Part shown: positions 43,477-49,468 of the stretch, piece by piece | Position numbering within the stretch: the stretch's first letter is position 1 | Layout of the letters: every line of letters starts with the position of its first letter | Assembly: GCA_038528235.1 (NCBI GenBank) | Contig: JBCBEX010000018.1 | Span: 1 to 57,359 of the forward strand | DNA from: JBCBEX01 sp038528235 | GTDB lineage: Bacteria; Bacteroidota; Rhodothermia; Rhodothermales; Rubricoccaceae | Direction: 5' to 3' | Length of the DNA: 57,359 bases | Made by a program: the position numbers and the translations under genes | Notes under the pieces: model-generated | The model's input: the letters and a program-made list of their open reading frames with translations, nothing else | Database searches by the model: none | What the model was told of the DNA's origin: nothing

Positions 43477-44265
43477 ATGACCACGCCTGATGCCCACACG
43501 CTGAATCTCGATGGCAAGGTGGCTGTTGTCACTGGAGCGAGTCGGGGGATCGGGCGAGCCATCGCCGAGGGGTTCGCGGCGGCGGGAGGCTCGGTCGTGC
43601 TCGCGAGCCGCACGCAGGAGAAGCTCGACGAGGTCGCGCAGGCGATTACCGAGGCCGGCGGCACGGCCCTCGCCATCGCCACGCACACGGGCAGCGACGA
43701 GGCCGTGGTAGCGCTCGTCGAGCAGGCGACCGACGCCTTCGGCGGCATCGACATCCTCGTCAACAACGCGGCGACGAACCCGCACTTCGGTCCGCTTCTC
43801 ACAAGCGAGATGTCGCAGTGGGATAAGACGTACGACGTGAACGTGAAGGGCTACTTCAGGCTCATCCAGGCCTGCGCGCCGTCGATGAAGGCGCGCGGCG
43901 GCGGGAGCATCCTCAACGTCGCGTCGGTGGCGGGCGAGCGTCCGCAGCCAGGCATGGGCGTCTACTGCGTCTCAAAGGCCGCCGTCCTCATGCTCACGGA
44001 CGTCCTCGCGGCCGAACTGGCGTCGAGCGGCATCCGCGTCAACGCGCTCGTGCCGGGCTTTATCAAGACGGACTTCTCGCGCGTGCTCTGGGAGAACGAG
44101 GCGATGCACCAGCAGATTCTCCAACTCATCCCCCAGCGGCGCATGGCGGAGCCCGAGGAGCTCGTCCCGCTAGCCATCTACCTCGCGTCCGATGCGTCGC
44201 GGTTCATGACCGGCGCGCACCTCCGTATCGACGGCGGGCAACTCGTCGGCACGCCGGGGCTGTAG
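43477..44265 (+). CDS. Short-chain dehydrogenase/reductase
   Basis: A 262-residue classical SDR, start at ATG 43477 (MTTPDAHTLNLDGKVAVVTG). The Rossmann motif GASRGIG (20-26), the NNAA motif (96-99), Ser150 and the catalytic pair Tyr163 and Lys167 in YCVSK are all present. The C-terminal HLRIDGGQLVGTPGL is typical of FabG-like members. The FabG-like form does not fix the substrate. No fatty-acid or polyketide gene is near. A much longer frame upstream of 43477 is an artefact antisense to the adaptor gene. Confidence 0.93.
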   Translation: MTTPDAHTLNLDGKVAVVTGASRGIGRAIAEGFAAAGGSVVLASRTQEKLDEVAQAITEAGGTALAIATHTGSDEAVVALVEQATDAFGGIDILVNNAATNPHFGPLLTSEMSQWDKTYDVNVKGYFRLIQACAPSMKARGGGSILNVASVAGERPQPGMGVYCVSKAAVLMLTDVLAAELASSGIRVNALVPGFIKTDFSRVLWENEAMHQQILQLIPQRRMAEPEELVPLAIYLASDASRFMTGAHLRIDGGQLVGTPGL

Positions 44266-44299
44266 AGAGGAGTGTGGCCGTGTTGCAGTGCGCGCGGTG

Positions 44300-44549
44300 T
44301 CAGAAGACGAGGCGGTAGAGCGCGCGGTCGAACGCGGTGGCGTCATTTCCTGCCGACGAGCCCGACTGGCACGTGACCCGCGTACCGTCGGGGTTGTGGC
44401 GCGCATCAGAGGTTACCGTCGCAACGCCCCCTTCGTCGCTGCACACGGCCTTGCCATGTAGATGAATCTTGACGGCCCCCCTGCGAGACGACGATTGCGG
44501 CGGCGGCTAGTAGCGCGAAGACGAAGAAGGTGCGCGTGAGAACCTGCAC
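44300..44549 (-). pseudogene. Small exported protein, frameshifted in a G6 run
   Basis: From GTG 44549 the frame reads a signal peptide (MQVLTRTFFVFALLAAAAIV, ending SQG) up to a run of six G (C6 on the plus strand, 44476-44481). One reading frame over, the sequence continues as AVKIHLHGKAVCSDEGGVAT, ATVTSDARHNPDGTRVTCQS and a final FDRALYRLVF before TGA at 44300-44302. With five G instead of six the two parts join into an exported protein of about 82 residues with two cysteines. The shift is either phase variation at the homopolymer, real decay, or a base error. I do not recognise the family. It occupies the otherwise empty gap between the SDR and bioY. Confidence 0.6.
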
Positions 44550-44680
44550 GAAACCTGATCAGATAATTACGTTAGGATTAGGTAAAGGATCGACTGCCTG
44601 GGTCCACACTTAAGTCAGACGCGTCTACGCCGTGCCCTGCAACTTCCCACCGGCGAGGTTCAGGCTACGGCGCGGCGTCG

Positions 44681-44687
44681 TATCTTT
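44681..44687 (+). promoter_or_regulatory. Candidate -7 promoter element of bioY
   Basis: TATCTTT, 41 bp upstream of the bioY ATG, fits the TAnnTT[G/T/C] word found upstream of several genes here. Confidence 0.4.
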
Positions 44688-44721
44688 TCGACGCTCGTCT
44701 TAACCACCCAGCGCTCCCCCG

Positions 44722-45303
44722 ATGGCTACGCTCTCGCTCCACTCGCCCCGCACCTCGGCCCTCGACCGGCTTCGTAGCGACCAGGCCTCTGCGGCCATGC
44801 AGGTCGCGGGCATCGTGACGTTCGCGCTGCTGGCGGCAGCGGGCGCGCAGATGCGGATCTACCTCTGGGAGGTGCCGATCACGCTCCAGACGCTCGCCGT
44901 CTACGGCAGCGGCCTCGTGCTCGGCAGCCGCAACGGCACCCTCGCGATGCTGCTCTACCTCGCGCTCGGCCTCATGCTCCCGGTCTTCGCGGGCGACGCC
45001 TACGGCCCGGCCTACTTCGCCGGCGCGACAGGCGGCTACCTCCTCGGCTACCCGCTCGCAGCGGCCACCATCGGTGCCCTCTCGCGGCGCTGGAACAGCC
45101 TCTCGGGCAGCGCCCTCGCCGTGTTCGCGGGGTCGGCGGTGCTCTTCACCTGCGGTGTCACCTGGCTGCACTTTGCCGCCGGGCACGCCACCTGGGCCGA
45201 GTCGATCCAGAAGGGCTGGCTCAGCTTCATCGTCTGGGACCTGACGAAGATCGCGCTCGTGGCGCTGCTCTACTCCGGCACCCGTCGGGTGCTGCGCAAG
45301 TAG
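44722..45303 (+). CDS. bioY: Biotin transporter BioY
   Basis: The substrate-binding membrane subunit (S component) of the biotin ECF-type transporter. The 193-residue protein has six hydrophobic segments and the family's conserved stretches: EVPITLQTLAVYGSGLVLGSRNG, YLALGLMLPVFAGDAYGPAYFAGATGGYLLGYPLAA and FLCG-like FTCGVTWLHFAAG, then GWLSFIVWDLTKIALVALL. Biotin enters for carboxylases, whose bicarbonate co-substrate could come from the SbtA system, though that is only a remark. EcfA/T genes are not adjacent; some BioY proteins act alone. Confidence 0.92.
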   Translation: MATLSLHSPRTSALDRLRSDQASAAMQVAGIVTFALLAAAGAQMRIYLWEVPITLQTLAVYGSGLVLGSRNGTLAMLLYLALGLMLPVFAGDAYGPAYFAGATGGYLLGYPLAAATIGALSRRWNSLSGSALAVFAGSAVLFTCGVTWLHFAAGHATWAESIQKGWLSFIVWDLTKIALVALLYSGTRRVLRK

Positions 45304-45389
45304 GGCGACTCCCGTAGCCTTTCAGGGATCGGACTACAGAGGACGCGGGGCGACGAGGCTAGGTTGAGGCTCCTCCTCCCTGCTGCCCC

Positions 45390-46643
45390 ATGCTCGCGCC
45401 CTCGCCATCGGCTCGCCGCCTCGTGGACCGTCTCGAAGCCGACGGTACGCCGTTTCTCGCGGCTCTCGTCCGGGCGATGATCGACGGGCGGCTGCCCAAC
45501 ACGACGCTGCTGGCGGTCTGCCCCAACTCAGAGGCCGTGACGCGCGCCACGCTGCGCGTCGCCGAGCGCGCTGGGATGCCGGCACTGTTTGCGGCAACGC
45601 TCAACCAAGTCGACGCTATCGCGGGCGGCGGCTACACGGGCTGGACGCCTGCGTCGTTTGCCCGATTCGTGACCGACGAAGCCGAGTGGCTGGGCATCAC
45701 GGTGCCCATTGGTCTCGGCCTCGACCACGGCGGCCCCTGGCGCACCGCCGCCCACCACGGCCTCGACGAAACGGAGGCGATGGCCGCTGCCAAGCGCTCG
45801 CTCAGCGCCTGCCTCGACGCAGGCTATGCGCTCCTCCACCTCGACGCGACGACCGGACCCGGTGGATCGCCTGCCTTGCCCGATACCGTCGTCGCGCGGA
45901 CGCTCGACCTGCTCGCGCACGCGGAGGCCCACCGTACCACGCAGCGCCTGCCGCCGGTGGCGTACGAGGTCGGCACCGAAGAGATTGCAGGCGGCCTCGC
46001 CGACGAAGCGGCGTTCATGCAGTTCCTCGATGGCCTCCACGCCGGACTGCAGGAGCGTGACCTGATGCACGCATCGCCGTGCTTTGTCGTCGGCCAAGTC
46101 GGGACGCTGCTCACCACTGACCGCTTCGACGCGGAGAAAGCTCAGGCACTGACCCACCAGGCGCGGCGTTTCGGAGCGCTCGTGAAGGGGCACGACACCG
46201 ACTTCGTAGCGCAGCCGAACGCCTACCCCGCGAGTGGCATGGGCGGCGCCAACATCGGCCCGGAGTGCACCGCCGCCGAGTACGCCGCGCTGTGCGACCT
46301 CGCCGTTCAGGCGCATGCACGTGGGCACCGCCCCGAGATCGAGCGCGCCCTCCGCGAGGCCGTGGTTACCGATGGGCACTGGCGCACCTGGCTCGGCCCC
46401 CGACAGCGGGACGTTGCGTTCGCCGACCTCGCCCCTGAGCAGCAAACGTGGCTCGTTGCGACCGGTGCGCGCTACGTCTGGACGCAGCCCGAGGTCGCCG
46501 ACGCGCGTAGTGCCCTCTACGACTCCGTCGCCGATCTCGACCCGGAAGCCTTCGTCGGCGCGCGTATCGAGGCGGTCATCGAGCGCTATGCCGACGCCTT
46601 CAACCTTCGCGGCGTGTGCGAGCGCATCGAGCAGATCACGTAG
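45390..46643 (+). CDS. GatZ/KbaZ-like tagatose-bisphosphate aldolase non-catalytic subunit homologue
   Basis: A 417-residue cytoplasmic protein, close to the 420-426 residues of E. coli GatZ and KbaZ. Family landmarks are recognisable: LLAVCPNSEAVTRATLRVAERAG, NQVDAIAGGGYTGWTP, PIGLGLDHGGPW, AGYALLHLDAT, YEVGTEEIAGG, KGHDTDFVAQPNAY and GANIGPECT. In E. coli the Z subunit stabilises the catalytic class II aldolase GatY/KbaY. No GatY/KbaY gene is adjacent, so it may work with a distant partner or have another sugar-related role. The divergence of some motifs (LDHGGP instead of GDHLGP) places it outside the classical enterobacterial group. Confidence 0.8.
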   Translation: MLAPSPSARRLVDRLEADGTPFLAALVRAMIDGRLPNTTLLAVCPNSEAVTRATLRVAERAGMPALFAATLNQVDAIAGGGYTGWTPASFARFVTDEAEWLGITVPIGLGLDHGGPWRTAAHHGLDETEAMAAAKRSLSACLDAGYALLHLDATTGPGGSPALPDTVVARTLDLLAHAEAHRTTQRLPPVAYEVGTEEIAGGLADEAAFMQFLDGLHAGLQERDLMHASPCFVVGQVGTLLTTDRFDAEKAQALTHQARRFGALVKGHDTDFVAQPNAYPASGMGGANIGPECTAAEYAALCDLAVQAHARGHRPEIERALREAVVTDGHWRTWLGPRQRDVAFADLAPEQQTWLVATGARYVWTQPEVADARSALYDSVADLDPEAFVGARIEAVIERYADAFNLRGVCERIEQIT

Positions 46644-46663
46644 CCCTCAGCAAACCCGGACGT

Positions 46664-47353
46664 CTACACGCCGAAGCTGTATGTCGTCGTCGTATAGGCG
46701 CGGACGCGCGAGCCGTCGTGGCGGGCCGGGCGGAAACGCTCGCGGCGGGCCGCATCCAGCGCGGCAGCCTCGACGCCGTAGCCGATGGCGTCTACCATGC
46801 GCTCCTCGCTGCCCCGCAGTAGCAGGCGCTCCACGACTTCCGCCTCGGCGACCTGTCCGCTCTCGTTCACGAGCACCTTCACGCGCACGCGGGCGCGAAT
46901 GCCGGCCCGTCGGGCTTCCTCGGGATAAGTCGGCGTGCTCAGCGTGAGGTGGACGGGGCTGCGCTGCGGGCGCTCGACGAACGCCGGGGCGGCGGGGGCC
47001 GGAGCAGGCGTCGCCTCGCGAACCGGCGCGTCGGGGATGGCGATCTCTGTGGGCAAGTCAAGCGTCGGCTCCTCGAAGTCGAGCTCCTCGTCTGGGATCT
47101 CGATCTCGTCGGGCACCTCTACCGGCGGGAGCAGCGTCGGCGGCGGGGGCGGCGGCGGCGGGGCCTGCACTGTCTGCGCGATCTCCTCCAGGACGATCAC
47201 CTCCGGTGCCGCAGCGTCGTACACCGCAGCCTCGGCGGGGGCGAGCAGGCCGTGCGGCCAGAACGTGAACACCGCGCACACCAGCGCCAGGCTCGCCGCG
47301 AGCGCCGCGAGGCCCCGGGTGCGGTAGGCGACAGGATCGTGGTTGATGGACAC
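46664..47353 (-). CDS. TonB-family energy transducer (second copy)
   Basis: A 229-residue protein with one membrane helix (GLAALAASLALVCAVFTFWP), a proline run (PPPPPPPP near residue 66) and an acidic linker (VEVPDEIEIPDEELDFEEP), and a C-terminal TonB fold: YPEEARRAGIRARVRVKVLVNESGQV, EVVERLLLRGSEERM, AALDAARRERFRPAR. This is a conventional TonB domain, different from the transducer at 22.7 kb, with which it shares only the general layout. The acidic-proline spacer suggests a long reach across the periplasm. Confidence 0.88.
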   Translation of the reverse strand: MSINHDPVAYRTRGLAALAASLALVCAVFTFWPHGLLAPAEAAVYDAAAPEVIVLEEIAQTVQAPPPPPPPPTLLPPVEVPDEIEIPDEELDFEEPTLDLPTEIAIPDAPVREATPAPAPAAPAFVERPQRSPVHLTLSTPTYPEEARRAGIRARVRVKVLVNESGQVAEAEVVERLLLRGSEERMVDAIGYGVEAAALDAARRERFRPARHDGSRVRAYTTTTYSFGV

Positions 47354-47601
47354 GGACGCGCAGGACAGAGGTAGATACGAGAACGTAGGAAGGCACCCCC
47401 GTGGTTTCTCGCGCCGACGCCTTGAACCGCGCCACCGTCGGCGTCAGCGGTTCGGAGCCTGCTGCGAGCGGGTATCCGCAGGTGTGGATAAGTCAGCGGG
47501 CGTGAACCCGAGCCGCGGCGGTAGGTTGCGACGGTTCGCGGGCAGCGGGAAGATCCCGCAAAGGCTCCAGGCGGATGCGGAACAGCCGCCACCTCCTCCC
47601 G

Positions 47602-47608
47602 TAGCTTG
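47602..47608 (+). promoter_or_regulatory. Candidate -7 promoter element of carA
   Basis: TAGCTTG, identical to the element of the histidine kinase, lies 39 bp upstream of the leader ORF ATG (47641), the distance at which this word precedes other first start codons. It places the leader ORF and the terminator inside the carA transcript. The 250 bp between the tonB-like gene start and this element hold nothing else I can name. Confidence 0.45.
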
Positions 47609-47640
47609 CCGAACCGCCATCCCACCGCTCCTCGCTGGCC

Positions 47641-47712
47641 ATGCCCGGCCTTCCCTTCGACCACGGACCTGCTGCGCTGTTCGAGCCGTCGCTCGACGCC
47701 GTCCGCTGTTGA
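47641..47712 (+). CDS. Leader peptide of carA (23 codons)
   Basis: ATG at 47641 opens a 23-codon frame MPGLPFDHGPAALFEPSLDA-VRC ending in TGA at 47710-47712, directly touching the terminator stem that begins at 47713. The peptide has three Pro, several hydrophobic residues and one Arg, so it is not a classical amino-acid-rich attenuator peptide. Its end position, so that a ribosome finishing here would cover the hairpin's left arm, recalls the pyrBI leader of enteric bacteria. It is not in frame with carA. It could still be a chance ORF. Confidence 0.5.
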   Translation: MPGLPFDHGPAALFEPSLDAVRC

Positions 47713-47742
47713 CCTTCCCGTTGACCGGGGAGGTTTTTTTTT
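47713..47742 (+). terminator. Leader terminator (attenuator) of carA
   Basis: CCTTCCC (47713-47719), loop GTTGACC, GGGGAGG (47727-47733), with one G-U pair, followed by nine T (47734-47742). It stands 40 bp upstream of the carA ATG and downstream of the leader ORF. An imperfect copy of the left arm plus loop, CCTTCCCTTCGACC, occurs at 47649-47662 and could compete for the right arm. No gene upstream on this strand needs a terminator here, which favours attenuation. Confidence 0.75.
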
Positions 47743-47782
47743 GCCCGCGCCGACCGCTACTGCGCTCCCACTCCCACCTGCG

Positions 47783-48943
47783 ATGATCCAGACGCGCCCC
47801 GATTTGCCCGCGCCCGTCGTTCCGGCCAAGCTCGCGCTCGCCGACGGCACCGTCGTCACCGGCACCGCCTTCGGGCATCCGGGCGAGACGGCGGGTGAAC
47901 TGTGCTTCAACACGTCGATGAGCGGCTACCAGGAGATCCTGACCGACCCCAGCTACGTCGGCCAGCTCATGATGATGACGTATCCGCACATCGGCAACTA
48001 CGGCGCGATGCGCGCGGCGATGGAGGCTGACCGCCCGATGGTGGCGGGCTTCGTGGTGCGTGAACACAACGCGCGGCCGTCGAACTCGGCGAGCGAGGAG
48101 ACGCTCGACGCCTTCATGAAGCGGCACGAGCTCGTCGGCATCACGGGCGTCGACACGCGGCGGCTCGTGCGACACATCCGCGCGCAGGGCGTGATGAACG
48201 CCGTGATCTCCGCCGTGGACCTCAACGACGCGAGCCTCATCGCGAAGGCGCAAGCCCACCCGTCGATGGCGGGGCTCGAACTCGCGAGCCGCGTCGGCAC
48301 ACAAGCCGCCTACGACTACTGCGACGCGCGCCCCTCAAGCGACACGGCGAACGGCGGCGCGGGCAAGCGCATCGCGGTCTACGACTTCGGCGTCAAGCGC
48401 AACATCCTGCGCAGCTTCATGGCGCGCGGCTGCGCCGTCCGCGTCTTCCCCGGCCACACGCCGCTCGCTGACGTACTCGCCTGGCAGCCCGACGGCCTCT
48501 TCCTCTCGAATGGCCCCGGCGATCCCCGCGCGATGCCCGATGCCATCGCGATGACCCAGGCGGCCATCGCCTCCGGCACGCCGCTCTTCGGTATCTGCCT
48601 CGGACACCAACTCCTCGCGCTTGCCGAGGGCCTGGAGGTCTACAAGATGAAAGTCGGCCACCGCGGCGCGAACCACCCCGTGCAGCACCTCGGCACGCGC
48701 CGCGTCGAGATCACGACGCAGAACCACGGCTTCGCGGTCGATCCCGACTCGATCACCGACGAGGTCGCGCACCTCACGCACCGCAACCTCAACGACCAGA
48801 CCGTCGAGGGCGTCCGCTTCGCGCGCTTCGCCGGGATGAGCGTGCAGTACCACCCCGAGGCCAGCCCCGGCCCGCACGACAGCCAGTACCTCTTCGATGA
48901 CTTTCTTCAGCTCATTGAGGAGGGGCGGAAAGTCGAAGCCTAG
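47783..48943 (+). CDS. carA: Carbamoyl-phosphate synthase small subunit
   Basis: Glutaminase subunit that feeds ammonia to CarB for carbamoyl phosphate, the first step of pyrimidine and arginine synthesis. From ATG 47783 the protein has 386 residues, the normal length. The N-terminal domain shows FNTSMSGYQEILTDPSYVGQ and GVDTRRLVRHIR; the amidotransferase domain shows FLSNGPGDP, the nucleophile in GICLGHQLLALA and HPEASPGPHDS, and QNHGFAVD. carB follows after a small gene and two repeats rather than directly. The leader upstream (47.6 kb) suggests regulation by attenuation. Confidence 0.97.
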   Translation: MIQTRPDLPAPVVPAKLALADGTVVTGTAFGHPGETAGELCFNTSMSGYQEILTDPSYVGQLMMMTYPHIGNYGAMRAAMEADRPMVAGFVVREHNARPSNSASEETLDAFMKRHELVGITGVDTRRLVRHIRAQGVMNAVISAVDLNDASLIAKAQAHPSMAGLELASRVGTQAAYDYCDARPSSDTANGGAGKRIAVYDFGVKRNILRSFMARGCAVRVFPGHTPLADVLAWQPDGLFLSNGPGDPRAMPDAIAMTQAAIASGTPLFGICLGHQLLALAEGLEVYKMKVGHRGANHPVQHLGTRRVEITTQNHGFAVDPDSITDEVAHLTHRNLNDQTVEGVRFARFAGMSVQYHPEASPGPHDSQYLFDDFLQLIEEGRKVEA

Positions 48944-48945
48944 AA

Positions 48946-49018
48946 CGTGTTGCGTGGTGCGTATTGCGTGTTGAAGGCACGCGCGCAGCACCTCACGAAA
49001 CACACAATACGCAACACG
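48946..49018. repeat. Iterated-word inverted repeat after carA
   Basis: Left arm CGTGTTGCGTGGTGCGTATT plus GCGTGTTG, right arm CACGAAACACACAATACGCA plus ACACG; outer CGTGTTGCG pairs with CGCAACACG and inner CGTATTGCGTG with CACACAATACG. The arms consist of repeated 6-8-base words. It begins 2 bp after the carA stop, within the presumed carA-carB transcription unit. Confidence 0.75.
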
Positions 49019-49075
49019 CGCTGACATCGAAGCGCTCTCGTTTTCGCTACGGATCCCATTACACCCAACGCTCCC

Positions 49076-49300
49076 ATGTCGAAGGAAAGAAAGGCCCTCA
49101 TCGTCCGCTTCGACCCGCACTCGGGCGACGGCGCGAGCCTCGACACCCTCAACCAGCACCTCGCCGACGGCTGGCTACCGCTCGCCACGACCGCCATGGG
49201 CGGCGGCGGCGACGATCAGATCGGCGACGGCCCCCACTTCGCCGCGCTCGTCATCCTGGAGCGCGAGACAGACTTCAACGTGAGCGGGTTCGGCGGGTAG
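49076..49300 (+). CDS. Small protein between carA and carB
   Basis: A 74-residue protein starting MSKERKALIVRFDPHSGDG and containing LDTLNQHLADGWLPLATTAM, a glycine-rich turn (MGGGGDD) and FAALVILER. The layout (a strand, an amphipathic helix ending in a Gly-Trp, another strand) recalls DUF4177-type small proteins, whose hallmark is a LNxxGxxGW segment; this is a resemblance only. Function unknown. It lies between carA and carB in the same direction, flanked by an inverted repeat on one side and a palindromic element on the other. Confidence 0.72.
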   Translation: MSKERKALIVRFDPHSGDGASLDTLNQHLADGWLPLATTAMGGGGDDQIGDGPHFAALVILERETDFNVSGFGG

Positions 49301-49307
49301 CCGGTGC

Positions 49308-49416
49308 GGCTCCCCCCGCTTTGCTCCCCCTGAAGGGTCGCAAAGCTGTCCCCCTCACGTGTGAGGGGGACAGTTCGAAGAGCGACCGTAGGGAGACGAT
49401 GAGAACGGGGGGAGCC
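49308..49416 (+). repeat. Palindromic interspersed element, copy 3
   Basis: GGCTCCCCCC to GGGGGGAGCC, about 109 bp. Central hairpin CTGTCCCCCTCAC (49346-49358), GT, GTGAGGGGGACAG (49361-49373), a perfect 13-bp stem. CCCCTGAAGGGTCGC precedes it as in copy 2. After it, 49420-49465 has the words ACTTCGCCCTTCGAACTTCC, CACTTCAACCTTCC before the carB ATG. Confidence 0.82.
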
Positions 49417-49468
49417 AACCCGAACTACCCACTTCGCCCTTCGAACTTCCCACTTCAACCTTCCGCCG

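Noticed and set aside
42373..44265. A frame of 630 codons that would fuse an N-terminal region to the SDR.
   Set aside because: The first 368 codons are antisense to the RND adaptor. SDR similarity starts only at 43477, where an ATG stands.
46664..47353. The eight-proline run of the second TonB read as a low-complexity sequence error.
   Set aside because: Proline-rich spacers are normal for TonB proteins and the frame is intact on both sides.
47606..47782. An N-terminal extension of CarA by 59 codons.
   Set aside because: It would read through the terminator's T-run and the leader; CarA similarity starts at 47783 and the total length there is normal.
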